From Methylobacterium gregans (GTDB lineage Bacteria > Pseudomonadota > Alphaproteobacteria > Rhizobiales > Beijerinckiaceae): a stretch of DNA of 45,129 nucleotides. Both the position numbers and the translations under genes were made by a program. This document shows, piece by piece, positions 8,222 through 16,072 of this stretch. The notes under the pieces are model-generated. The model made no database searches. It was not told the DNA's origin and saw only the letters and a list, made by a program, of their open reading frames with translations. Position 1 is the stretch's first letter. Each line of letters starts with the position of its first letter. The stretch covers positions 1-45,129 of the forward strand of contig NZ_BPQM01000069.1 of assembly GCF_022179245.1 (NCBI RefSeq). The letters run 5' to 3'.

Positions 8222-9436
8222 ATGATGCGATTTACCGTAGGCGCGTCCGCGCTCGCGCTGGCCTGCGCGCTGGCGCTCACACCGGCTTGGGCCGCGGACC
8301 CCATCAAGATCGGCCTGACCGGCCCCTATACGGGCGGCTCCTCCTCGATGGGCGTCTCGATGCGCGATGGCGCCAAGCTCGCCGCAGCCGAGATCAACAA
8401 GGCCGGCGGCGTGCTCGGCCGGCCGATCCAGCTCGTGGAGCGCGACGACGAGGCCAAGAACGAGGTCGGCGCTCAGGTCGCGCAGGAACTGATCAGCAAG
8501 GAGAAGGTCGTCGCCACCGTCGGCTTCATCAACACCGGCGTGGCGCTGGCCGCCCAGCGCTTCTACCAGGAAGCCGAGATCCCGGTGTTCAACAACGTCG
8601 CCACCGGCACGATCATCACCAACCAGTTCAAGGAGCCGGACTACGACGCCAACTACGTCTTCCGGAACTCCGCCTACGACGTGCTGCAGGCCGGCCTGAT
8701 GGTCGACGAGGCGCTCGCGCAGGGCCATAAGAAGATCGCGGTGCTGGCCGACTCGACGAATTACGGCCAGCTCGGCCGCGAGGACATCGAGAAGTACCTC
8801 GCCAGCAAGGGCGTGAAGCCGGTCGCCGTCGAGAAGTTCAACATCAAGGACGTCGACATGACGGCCCAGCTGCTCAAGGCGCAGCAGGCCGGCGCCGAGG
8901 TCATCCTTGCCTACGGCATCGGGCCGGAGCTGGCCCAAATCTCGAACGGCATGGCCAAGCTCGGGTGGAAGGTGCCGATGATCACGAGCTGGCCCTCCTC
9001 GATGCAGAGCTTCATCGATATCGCCGGCGCCAACGGCAACGGCGTGATCATGCCGCAGACCTTCATCGAGGATCAGACGCTTCCGAAGCGCAAGGCCTTC
9101 TTGGAGAACTACTACAAGACCTACGGCGTGACGAAGATCCCGACCCCGGTGGCGGGCGCGCAAGGATACGACTCGATCTTCCTGCTCGCGGCCGCGATCA
9201 AGCAGGCCGGCAGCACCGACGGAGCGAAGATCCGCACCGCCCTGGAGAACCTGAACGAGAAGGTCGAGGGCGTCGTCACCACCTACGACAAGCCCTTCAC
9301 GGCCAAGGACCACAACGCGATCTCGCGGAACATGGTCGTGTTCGGCAAGGTGCAGGACGGCAAGATCGTCTACGCCAAGCCCGAGGACGCGAAGAATGCG
9401 GGCATCGTCCGCCTCAAGGAAAAGACCTCGAACTGA
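8222..9436 (+). CDS. livK: Branched-chain amino acid-type ABC transporter substrate-binding protein
   Basis: A 404-residue periplasmic binding protein. It has a clear signal peptide (about residues 1-23, ending TPAWA), then DPIKIGLTGPYTGGSSSMG, the usual opening of type I LivK-like binding proteins. Internal segments AAAEINKAGGVLGRPIQLV and KIAVLADSTNYGQLG are also typical. The family binds branched-chain amino acids, but members also take other amides and acids, so the ligand is not certain. The start codon is preceded by GGGAGAGG; a second ATG follows directly. It heads the plus-strand operon with livH, the livM-livG fusion and livF. A 269-bp gap with two hairpins separates it from livH, which fits the higher binding-protein expression usual for importers. 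Confidence 0.92.
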   Translation: MMRFTVGASALALACALALTPAWAADPIKIGLTGPYTGGSSSMGVSMRDGAKLAAAEINKAGGVLGRPIQLVERDDEAKNEVGAQVAQELISKEKVVATVGFINTGVALAAQRFYQEAEIPVFNNVATGTIITNQFKEPDYDANYVFRNSAYDVLQAGLMVDEALAQGHKKIAVLADSTNYGQLGREDIEKYLASKGVKPVAVEKFNIKDVDMTAQLLKAQQAGAEVILAYGIGPELAQISNGMAKLGWKVPMITSWPSSMQSFIDIAGANGNGVIMPQTFIEDQTLPKRKAFLENYYKTYGVTKIPTPVAGAQGYDSIFLLAAAIKQAGSTDGAKIRTALENLNEKVEGVVTTYDKPFTAKDHNAISRNMVVFGKVQDGKIVYAKPEDAKNAGIVRLKEKTSN

Positions 9437-9453
9437 GGTCTCGGCTCTGCCGT

Positions 9454-9478
9454 CGCCGGTCCCCGCACGGGACCGGCG
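9454..9478 (+). terminator. Intercistronic hairpin after the binding-protein gene
   Basis: A perfect 10-bp stem, CGCCGGTCCC (9454-9463) and GGGACCGGCG (9469-9478), closes a 5-base loop 17 bp after the stop codon. There is no T-run, so it may act as an mRNA-stabilising or partial-termination hairpin rather than a full terminator. Confidence 0.6.
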
Positions 9479-9590
9479 GCGCTCTCGCGTAGGCCGGCGA
9501 CCGAAACCGGCCCGAGCGAGTCGTAACCGGTGCCGTACGAGTCGGCTCTTCCCGGCTACCGCTGTCACTCGGGTCGCTCGCCGAGCTGCC

Positions 9591-9616
9591 CGGTCCGACG
9601 AAGTGAAGTCGGACCG
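9591..9616 (+). repeat. Second hairpin in the livK-livH gap
   Basis: A perfect 9-bp inverted repeat, CGGTCCGAC (9591-9599) and GTCGGACCG (9608-9616), with an 8-base loop. With the hairpin at 9454-9478 it makes the intercistronic gap strongly structured. Its function is not known; transcript processing or attenuation is possible. Confidence 0.5.
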
Positions 9617-9705
9617 ACGTGTCCACGTAAAAACCGGCATCGCACCCATCGATCCCGCGGCCAACGTCCGCGGATCACGAATCTTCACCCCCTCACGGCG
9701 CTCCC

Positions 9706-10578
9706 ATGGCCATCCTGCTCCAGCTCATCGCGTCCGGCGTCGCGGTCGGCATGATCTACGCGGCGATCGCGTTCGGCTATCAGCTGACCTTCGCTACCTC
9801 GAAGACCCTGAATTTCGGTCAGGGCGAGGCCCTGGCGCTCGGCGCCCTGTTCGGCCTGACGCTGGTGCCCTTCACCGGCTACTGGCTGATGATCCCGCTG
9901 GTGCTGGTCTTCGGCTTCGCCCTCGGCGCTGTGGTCGAGCGGCTCGGCGTGCGCCCGGCCGTGAAGATCAAGTCCGAGTACGGGTGGATCATGGCCACCA
10001 TCGCGCTCGGCATCATCTTCAAGAACGTGGCCGAGAACGTCTGGGGCCGCGACGACCTGAAATTTCCCTCGCCTCTGCCCGAGACCGCCATCCAGGTCGC
10101 AGGCGTCCGCATCCTGCCGATGGAGCTGCTCATCGTGGCCGGCGCGCTGCTGATGATGCTCGCGGTTGAGATCTTCAACCGCAAGTCGATCTGGGGGAAG
10201 GCGGTGGTCGCCACCTCCAACGACATCGACGCCGCCGGCCTGATGGGCATCAACACGCAGCGCGTCATCACCCTGTCCTACTCGATCAGCGCCATGACGG
10301 CGGCCTTCGCCGGCGTGCTCGTCGCCCCCGTGACGCTCACCGGCGCCACGATGGGCGCGGTGCTGGCGCTGAAGGCCTTCGCGGTGGCGATCATCGGCGG
10401 TCTCGAATCCGGCCTCGGCGTCATCGTCGGCGGCCTGATCCTCGGCGTCGCCGAGACACTGACCGGCTTCTACATCTCGACCGGCTACAAGGACGTGCCG
10501 GGCCTCATCCTGCTTCTCGTCGTTCTCTCGATCCGCCCCGTCGGCCTGTTCGGCAAGGCGGTCATCAAGAAGGTCTGA
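9706..10578 (+). CDS. livH: Branched-chain amino acid ABC transporter permease LivH
   Basis: A 290-residue inner-membrane permease with about eight helices. The opening LIASGVAVGMIYAAIAFGYQLTFATSKTLNFGQGE is the standard LivH N-terminus, including the conserved N-F-G-Q-G(E) turn. The cytoplasmic coupling region AVVATSNDIDAAGLMGIN precedes a late block containing AVAIIGGLESGLGVIVGG. It pairs with the LivM half of the next protein to form the membrane channel of the importer. Length and order match the family. Confidence 0.93.
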   Translation: MAILLQLIASGVAVGMIYAAIAFGYQLTFATSKTLNFGQGEALALGALFGLTLVPFTGYWLMIPLVLVFGFALGAVVERLGVRPAVKIKSEYGWIMATIALGIIFKNVAENVWGRDDLKFPSPLPETAIQVAGVRILPMELLIVAGALLMMLAVEIFNRKSIWGKAVVATSNDIDAAGLMGINTQRVITLSYSISAMTAAFAGVLVAPVTLTGATMGAVLALKAFAVAIIGGLESGLGVIVGGLILGVAETLTGFYISTGYKDVPGLILLLVVLSIRPVGLFGKAVIKKV

Positions 10579-10617
10579 GCGTGTTCCCCCGCCTCCCCCT
10601 GACGGCAGCCTGACGCC

Positions 10618-12666
10618 ATGGCGCAGACCCTCGCCCCGACGGCCGCGCCCGCGCCGGCCTCCGCCCCGAGCCTGTCCCGCTACGCGGGCCTCATCGGCAC
10701 CGTGCTCCTGGTGGTGTTCCTCGCCGCCTTCCCGCACGTGGTCACCAGCTCGTACTACATCCACCTCGTGGTGGTGATCGCGATCTACGCGATCCTGATC
10801 CTCGGCCTCGACATCGTGGTCGGCTATACCGGCCAGGTCTCGCTCGGCCATGCCGGCCTGTTCGGCGTCGGCGCCTACGGGGCGGCGGTGCTGTTCCTGC
10901 ACTTCAAGCTCGGGCTCTGGTGGGGGATCCTCGCCGGCATCGGCGTCACCTCGGCCTTCGGCGTGCTGCTCGCCGTGCCGGCTCTGCGCGTCACCGGCCC
11001 CTACCTGGCCATGGTGACGCTCGCCTTCGGCACCATCGTGCAGATTTTCATCAACGAGCTGACGCCGCTGACCAACGGCCCCCTCGGCATCACCCTGCCG
11101 CCGGCCCGCGTGCTCGACTTCTCGCTCATCGGCATGCAGGCGCCCTGGGGCGCGGCCGGCCGCAAGCTCGAGTTCTACTACCTGACCTGCATCGCGCTGC
11201 TCGGCACGATCCTGGTGGTCAACCGGGTGGTGCGCTCGCCCTTCGGCCGCGCCTTCGAGGCGCTGCGCGACTCGCCGATCGCCTGCGACTGCATGGGCGT
11301 CAGCGTCTACCGCTACAAGGTCTACGCCTTCGTGATCTCGGCCGCGCTGGCTGGCCTCGCGGGCGCGCTCTTCGCCTGGTCCGAGCGCTACGTCGCGCCG
11401 AACTCCTACGGCTTCGAGCTGACGGTGCTGTTCCTGCTCGCCGTCACCATGGGCGGCCGCAAGTCGCGGGCCGGCCCGATCATCGGCGCGGCCATCATCG
11501 TGATGATGCCCAACATCCTGGCCGACATCGCGCTGGTGCGGATCATGGCCGGCGTCATCGCGGCGATCGCGTTGGTGGTCGGTGTGCTGGCCTTTCTGCG
11601 CCGCCAGGACAACCGGTTCGCGATCCTCGTGCCGGTAGCGCTCTGCCTCGCCTTCTTCCCGGCGACGCTCGCCCTGGAATCCGTCACCGATTTCCGCCTG
11701 ACGGTCTTCGGCCTGATGATCCTGTTCGTGGTCTACTACCTGCCGGACGGCATCGTCGGCTTCGTCCGCGAGAAGATCCCGGCGCTCCGCCCGGCGCACA
11801 CCGCCGAGGGCACGCGCGTGCAGGCGGAGGGTGCTGCGCTCAGCGTCCAGAGCGGACGCGGGGGGGCCGACCCCCTGCTCAAGGTCGAGCAGGCCCTGAT
11901 GCAGTTCGGCGGCCTGAAGGCGCTCGCCGGTGTCGACCTCACGGTACGGCCTGGCACGATCCACGGGCTGATCGGCCCGAACGGCTCGGGCAAGAGCACG
12001 ATGATGAACGTGCTCACCGGCATCTACAAACCGACCGCCGGCTCGGTGACGCTCGCTCGCGCCGATGGGAGCACGCGGCTCGACGGGCGCACGCCCTCCG
12101 AGATCGCGGCCTCCGGCGTCGCCCGCACCTTCCAGAACGTGCAGCTCTTCCGCGAGATGACGGCCCTGGAGAACGTGCTGGTGGGCCTCCACCACAGCTT
12201 CCGCGGCAACATCTTCGACGCCATCCTGGGCACGCCGCGGCGCAAGCGCGAGGAGCGCGAGCAGCGCGCCCGCGCCATGTCGATCCTCGACTTCGTGGGC
12301 TTGGGCTCGCTCGCGCAGGTGGAGGCGCGCAACCTCCCCTACGGCAAGCAGCGTCTCCTGGAGATCGGCCGGGCGCTCGCGCTCGACCCGGTGCTGCTGC
12401 TCCTCGACGAGCCGGCGGCGGGCCTCACCGCCCCCGACATCGCGGAGTTGACCACGATCATCCGCAAGATCCGGGACGCGGGCATCACTGTGATCCTGAT
12501 CGAGCATCACATGGACGTGGTGATGGGGCTGTGCGACCGGGTCAGCGTGCTCGATTTCGGCCACAAGATCGCCGAGGGGAGCGCCCGCGAGGTTCAGCAG
12601 GATCCCAAGGTCGTCGAGGCCTATCTCGGCAGCCCGGTAGGCGACGAGGAGACGACCCATGCTTGA
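10618..12666 (+). CDS. livM/livG: LivM-LivG fusion: ABC permease plus ATPase
   Basis: A 682-residue protein joining two subunits that are often separate. Residues 1 to about 395 form the LivM permease with many helices, the GYTGQVSLGHAGLFGVGAYG motif and the coupling segment LRDSPIACDCMGVSVYRYK. After a linker rich in A/G/E, residues about 420-682 form the LivG ATPase, with Walker A GPNGSGKST at 453-461, the signature region NLPYGKQRLLEIGRAL, Walker B LLLLDEP and a switch His in LIEHHMD. No frameshift or stop interrupts the junction. It overlaps livF by 8 bp, implying tight coupling. Such LivMG fusions are known in Rhizobiales, so this is probably normal for the lineage. Confidence 0.93.
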   Translation: MAQTLAPTAAPAPASAPSLSRYAGLIGTVLLVVFLAAFPHVVTSSYYIHLVVVIAIYAILILGLDIVVGYTGQVSLGHAGLFGVGAYGAAVLFLHFKLGLWWGILAGIGVTSAFGVLLAVPALRVTGPYLAMVTLAFGTIVQIFINELTPLTNGPLGITLPPARVLDFSLIGMQAPWGAAGRKLEFYYLTCIALLGTILVVNRVVRSPFGRAFEALRDSPIACDCMGVSVYRYKVYAFVISAALAGLAGALFAWSERYVAPNSYGFELTVLFLLAVTMGGRKSRAGPIIGAAIIVMMPNILADIALVRIMAGVIAAIALVVGVLAFLRRQDNRFAILVPVALCLAFFPATLALESVTDFRLTVFGLMILFVVYYLPDGIVGFVREKIPALRPAHTAEGTRVQAEGAALSVQSGRGGADPLLKVEQALMQFGGLKALAGVDLTVRPGTIHGLIGPNGSGKSTMMNVLTGIYKPTAGSVTLARADGSTRLDGRTPSEIAASGVARTFQNVQLFREMTALENVLVGLHHSFRGNIFDAILGTPRRKREEREQRARAMSILDFVGLGSLAQVEARNLPYGKQRLLEIGRALALDPVLLLLDEPAAGLTAPDIAELTTIIRKIRDAGITVILIEHHMDVVMGLCDRVSVLDFGHKIAEGSAREVQQDPKVVEAYLGSPVGDEETTHA

Positions 12667-13381
12667 GGTCTCCGGACTGTCGGCCGGCTACGGCCAGATC
12701 GAGGTGCTGCACGGCCTCGACTTCGCAGTGCCCAAAGGACAGGTCGTGGCGCTGATCGGCTCGAACGGGGCCGGCAAGACCACGACCATGCGGGCGCTCT
12801 CCGGCATGATCCGGCCGCGCGCCGGGTCGATCCGCCTGAACGGGCGTGAGATCGGCGGGCTCGAGAGCTACGACGTCGCCCGCTTCGGCCTCGCCCACTC
12901 GCCGGAGGGGCGGCGCGTCTTCCCCACCCTCTCGGTGGAGGACAACCTGACGCTCGGCGCTTTCCCGCGCCTGACCGGGTCGCGTCCCAAGGGCGACGTG
13001 GCCGCCGACCGCGACCGGGCCTTCGAGCTGTTCCCGCGGCTCAAGGAGCGGCGCACGCAGCTCGCCGGCACCCTATCCGGCGGCGAGCAGCAGATGCTCG
13101 CCATGGGCCGCGCCCTGATGCTGCGCCCGGAGATCCTACTCCTCGACGAGCCCTCGATGGGGCTGGCCCCGAAGCTCGTCGAGGAGGTGTTCCGGATCAT
13201 CCGGCAGCTCAAGTCGGAGCAGGTGACGATGCTGCTCGTCGAGCAGTTCGCCATGGCGGCGCTTGGCGTGGCTGACCATGCCTACGTGCTGGAGAACGGC
13301 CGCATCCGCTTCCAGGGGCCGGCTCAGCAGCTGCGCAGCGATCCCGCCGTGCGCGCGGCCTATCTCGGCGGCGGCCACTGA
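12659..13381 (+). CDS. livF: Branched-chain amino acid ABC transporter ATPase LivF
   Basis: A 240-residue ATPase and the last gene of the importer operon. It has Walker A GSNGAGKTT at residues 34-42, the LivF-typical AHSPEGRRVFPTLSVEDNL block, signature LSGGEQQMLAMGRAL, Walker B ILLLDEPSMGL and the LLVEQF switch region. The ATG lies 8 bp inside the end of the preceding fusion gene. It converges on mxaB with a shared hairpin between them. Confidence 0.95.
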   Translation: MLEVSGLSAGYGQIEVLHGLDFAVPKGQVVALIGSNGAGKTTTMRALSGMIRPRAGSIRLNGREIGGLESYDVARFGLAHSPEGRRVFPTLSVEDNLTLGAFPRLTGSRPKGDVAADRDRAFELFPRLKERRTQLAGTLSGGEQQMLAMGRALMLRPEILLLDEPSMGLAPKLVEEVFRIIRQLKSEQVTMLLVEQFAMAALGVADHAYVLENGRIRFQGPAQQLRSDPAVRAAYLGGGH

Positions 13382-13388
13382 GGCAGGC

Positions 13389-13406
13389 GGGGCGCCGCCG
13401 CGCCCC
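13389..13406. terminator. Hairpin between convergent livF and mxaB
   Basis: GGGGCGC (13389-13395) and GCGCCCC (13400-13406) form a perfect 7-bp GC stem with a 4-base loop, 7 bp after the livF stop and immediately before the mxaB stop on the other strand. It is a likely bidirectional terminator, although no U-run follows. Confidence 0.5.
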
Positions 13407-13409
13407 GTC

Positions 13410-14051
13410 TCAGCCCTGCGACTCGAGATCCTCGACCGCGATGATCATCTTCAAAAGCTCGGCCTGCGTGCGCGCACCGAGCTTCTTCCGGATGGACGCG
13501 CAGGTATTCACTACCGTTCGGTAGCCGATCGACAGGTTGTCGGCGATGAAGCGATAGCTGCGGCCCTCACGGAGCAGGATCGAGACCTGAATCTCGCGGG
13601 CGTTCAGCGCGTCGTAGCGTGACGGTTCAGGCATCGCGCCGATGCCGGCGATCTGCGTAGCGAGGAGGTGCGGCAGGTAGGGACGACCCTCCCGCACGGC
13701 GTCGAAGGCGGCCAGAAAATCCGGGACCGGCGAATCCTTGAAGACGTAGCCGATGGCACCTGCCTCGAGCGCGCGTGCGGCGATTATGGGATCGCGGTGC
13801 ATGCTGAAGGCGAGGATGCGGGCCCGCGGCTCGAGGGCCCGCATGCGCTTGATCAGGGCGAGGCCGGCGAGCCCACTGCCCCGGAAGGTCAGATCGACCA
13901 CCGCGACCTGCGGGCGGATGCGGTGGAACAGCCGGTAGCCCGACACGGGATCGCCCGCCTCGACGATCATCGCGACGCCCGCATCCTCGACCACCCGCCG
14001 AAAGCCCTGCAGGATCACCGGGTGATCGTCCACGATGAGGACGCCCGTCAC
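13410..14051 (-). CDS. mxaB: MxaB, NarL/FixJ-type response regulator of methanol oxidation
   Basis: A 213-residue two-domain response regulator. The receiver opens with GVLIVDDHPVIL, has the phosphoacceptor Asp in VAVVDLTF and the conserved Lys in YVFKDSP. The C-terminal LuxR-type helix-turn-helix is in ALNAREIQVSILLREG through RKKLGARTQAELLKM. In M. extorquens MxaB is one of the regulators needed for mxa transcription, and it sits last in the mxa cluster as here. The start is a GTG at 14051, preceded by GAGGA at about 6 bases and 10 bp beyond the mxaH stop; longer readings run back into mxaH. The cognate kinase is not in this window. Confidence 0.88.
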   Translation of the reverse strand: MTGVLIVDDHPVILQGFRRVVEDAGVAMIVEAGDPVSGYRLFHRIRPQVAVVDLTFRGSGLAGLALIKRMRALEPRARILAFSMHRDPIIAARALEAGAIGYVFKDSPVPDFLAAFDAVREGRPYLPHLLATQIAGIGAMPEPSRYDALNAREIQVSILLREGRSYRFIADNLSIGYRTVVNTCASIRKKLGARTQAELLKMIIAVEDLESQG

Positions 14052-14061
14052 GCCGATCCTC

Positions 14062-14571
14062 TCACGGATGCCTCTGCGCGGCGTAGCGCTCGCGCAGGCG
14101 CTCCAGCGCGGCCGCGCGCGAGAGCCCGTCGCGGCGCACGGTCGCGTAGTGCTGGCACATCTCGCCATAGAGCTGGCGCCGACCGCTCACGGCCGCCACC
14201 TCGGAGAGGTCCGCAATCAAGGCGGCCGGGCTCTCGGCGACGTCGATCTCGGCCAGCATCGCCTCCAGTTGCGCCGTGCGGTTTGCCACCATGCGCGGAT
14301 CCTCGACGAATCGACCGCGTGCCTGTGCGAGGCTCGCGCGGAGTGCACCGAGTGCCGCCGGATCGACCGACGGTCCGCTGGTCGCCCGCCGGGCGAGCCA
14401 GAGTGCCGGCTCGGTCGTGTCTGTTGGCGCGAGCCAAGCCGTCTCTGGCGCGGCCCGTTCGCTACGCGCCGCCACCGTTTCGGGCTCGCGCTCGCGCTGA
14501 TCCTCCTCGCCGCAGCCGGCAAGCAGGGCGAAGGCGGTCCCGAGGACCGCGAGGGCGCGCGGAACCCTCAC
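14062..14571 (-). CDS. mxaH: MxaH, lipoprotein of the mxa cluster
   Basis: A 169-residue protein with a lipoprotein signal (VLGTAFALLAGC, lipid-modified Cys20). The remainder is helical and charged (RASLAQARGRFVEDPRMVANRTAQLEAMLAEID), with a second Cys in LYGEMCQHYA. By position between mxaE and mxaB it corresponds to mxaH of M. extorquens, for which no biochemical role is established. The GTG start overlaps the mxaE stop as GTGA (14568-14571). I infer an outer- or inner-membrane-anchored periplasmic location. Confidence 0.78.
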   Translation of the reverse strand: MRVPRALAVLGTAFALLAGCGEEDQREREPETVAARSERAAPETAWLAPTDTTEPALWLARRATSGPSVDPAALGALRASLAQARGRFVEDPRMVANRTAQLEAMLAEIDVAESPAALIADLSEVAAVSGRRQLYGEMCQHYATVRRDGLSRAAALERLRERYAAQRHP

Positions 14572-15530
14572 CGGGCGGTTCCGCGCGCGAAGGCCGGCCG
14601 CGCCACGAGGGCACGGGGGCCGCCCGGCACCTTGCGCCGGGCCACTGCGCGCATCTGCGCGAGGTCGATCACCGAGACGTCGTCCGAGAACCAGTTCGCC
14701 ACGTAGGCGCGCGCACCCTCGACCGCGATCCCCTCCGGGTAGCGGCCGACCGGGATCGTCGCCGTGACGGTGAGATCCAGGTCCAGAACCGAGACGGTGG
14801 CCGATTCCTGGTTCGTCACGAGGATCCGGTCGCCGTGCACGGCCACACCGTAGGGGCTTCGCCCGGCCGGCCGCGTCGCCACAGCGGTGAGCAGAGCGGT
14901 GTCGATCGCCGTGAGGTCGTTGGTGCGCACGTTGCCGACATAGAGGCGGCTCCCGTCCGCCGATAGTCCTAGCGCGAAGGGCGCGCGGCCGACGGGCACG
15001 CGGGCGAGCCGAGTCATCGTGGCGCCGTCCACGACGGCGACGGCGTCGCCGCCCCGCTCGGCGACGTAGATCCGCCCGGCCCCATCCCGCACCAGACCCG
15101 CGGGCTCGGGCCCGACCGCGAGTTCAGCCTCGGCCGCGCCGGTCGCGGCGTCGATCCGCACCAGACGGCCGCCCTGCCAGTCCCCGACGAAGAGCTTGGC
15201 GCCGTCGCCGGAGACCGCGATGCCGAAGGGTTGTCCGGCGAACGCGAGGTTCCGCAGCACGCGGGCCTCGTCGGGCGCGACCACCGTGATCGTGCTCCGG
15301 TCGGGATGGGTGAGGTAGAGCGTGCCGTCCGGCCCCGCCGCGAGGCCGGCAGGGCCCGCGCCCACAGAGACGGGCGCCCGCTCAACCGCGCCGTCGACCT
15401 CAGTCAGAGCGCCGCCGTCCTGGCTCACCACGTAAACCGCCGCCTCGCCGCGCTGGCCGCAGAGGGCGAGCAAGAGGGCGAGCACCGTCCCGAGGCTGGC
15501 TGGCCCGAGGCTGGCTGGCCAGAGCCTCAC
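14568..15530 (-). CDS. mxaE: MxaE, secreted seven-bladed beta-propeller (YVTN repeats)
   Basis: A 320-residue periplasmic protein. After a signal peptide (cleavage probably near residue 30, after GEA) I count seven repeats of about 42 residues. Each has a YV/FV-type strand followed by a V-x-V-[ID]-D turn: VYVVSQDGG, LYLTHPDRS, LFVGDWQGG, IYVAERGGD, LYVGNVRTN, ILVTNQESA and AYVANWFSD. This is the YVTN beta-propeller pattern. Its place after mxaD matches mxaE of M. extorquens, whose function is unresolved. The GTG start overlaps the mxaD stop (GTGA), and its own stop overlaps mxaH in the same way. The signal peptide contains a 15-bp tandem duplication. A scaffold or binding role in the periplasm is my inference. 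Confidence 0.82.
   Translation of the reverse strand: MRLWPASLGPASLGTVLALLLALCGQRGEAAVYVVSQDGGALTEVDGAVERAPVSVGAGPAGLAAGPDGTLYLTHPDRSTITVVAPDEARVLRNLAFAGQPFGIAVSGDGAKLFVGDWQGGRLVRIDAATGAAEAELAVGPEPAGLVRDGAGRIYVAERGGDAVAVVDGATMTRLARVPVGRAPFALGLSADGSRLYVGNVRTNDLTAIDTALLTAVATRPAGRSPYGVAVHGDRILVTNQESATVSVLDLDLTVTATIPVGRYPEGIAVEGARAYVANWFSDDVSVIDLAQMRAVARRKVPGGPRALVARPAFARGTAR
15491..15520 (-). repeat. 15-bp tandem duplication in the mxaE signal sequence
   Basis: CGAGGCTGGCTGGCC occurs twice without a gap (15491-15505 and 15506-15520). On the coding strand it gives PASLG-PASLG just after the start of MxaE, so the reading frame is kept and the signal peptide n/h boundary is lengthened by five residues. 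Confidence 0.85.
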
Positions 15531-16066
15531 CGATTGCCCTCGACCTTCGCCTTGAGGCCCTTCAGCCCATCTCCAAAAAAGCGATCCATCGCGGCGTGTC
15601 CGGCGGCGTCGCTCAGTTCCTCCGGCGGCTCGTTGCCGGTGTCTCCACGGTAGAAGCGTCCCGCCCAGGACACCTTCGCGCCCGTCCCGTCCGGCGTCAC
15701 CGTGATGGTCGCCGAGTAGGAGGAGACCGGCAGCGCCTTCAGGTCCGGCTCACCCATCCGGTACGAATAGGTCATCCCGTCGGCCTTCCACTCGTCGAGG
15801 CCCTCTTCGAGGGTGCCGCCGCTTCTGAGCGTCACCTTCCGGGTCGCGCCGCTGCCGTCGCCGCCGGTGGCCGCGACCTTGGCCACGTCCGGGTGCCACG
15901 CGCCGATATTGCCGAAGGGGCCGACCACCTTCCAGACCGCCGCCGGGGGCGCCGCGATGGTGATCGTCTGCTCGACCTTCTGGGGTGTGGGGCCGTGGGC
16001 GAGCGCCGCCCCGGGCAGGAGAGCTGAGGCAAGGGCGAGGAGCAGCGTCGGCAGGGTCAGTCGCAT
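15527..16066 (-). CDS. mxaD: MxaD, periplasmic SRPBCC-fold protein
   Basis: A 179-residue protein with a signal peptide (about residues 1-23, ending GAALA). It then shows an SRPBCC/polyketide-cyclase-like domain: the strand KVEQTITIAAPPAAVWKVVG, the loop NIGAWHPDV, and a C-terminal long helix AMDRFFGDGLKGLKAKV. MxaD of M. extorquens is a 17-kDa periplasmic protein reported to stimulate electron transfer between methanol dehydrogenase and cytochrome cL. Size and position, after mxaL and before mxaE, agree. The ATG at 16066 lies 6 bp after the mxaL stop. Confidence 0.88.
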   Translation of the reverse strand: MRLTLPTLLLALASALLPGAALAHGPTPQKVEQTITIAAPPAAVWKVVGPFGNIGAWHPDVAKVAATGGDGSGATRKVTLRSGGTLEEGLDEWKADGMTYSYRMGEPDLKALPVSSYSATITVTPDGTGAKVSWAGRFYRGDTGNEPPEELSDAAGHAAMDRFFGDGLKGLKAKVEGNR

Positions 16067-16072
16067 GCAGGA

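Noticed and set aside
9685..12660. A long minus-strand open frame (991 codons) opposite livH and livM-livG
   Set aside because: It is a GC-rich shadow of clear plus-strand genes, with His/Asp/Arg-rich low-complexity product and no recognisable domain.
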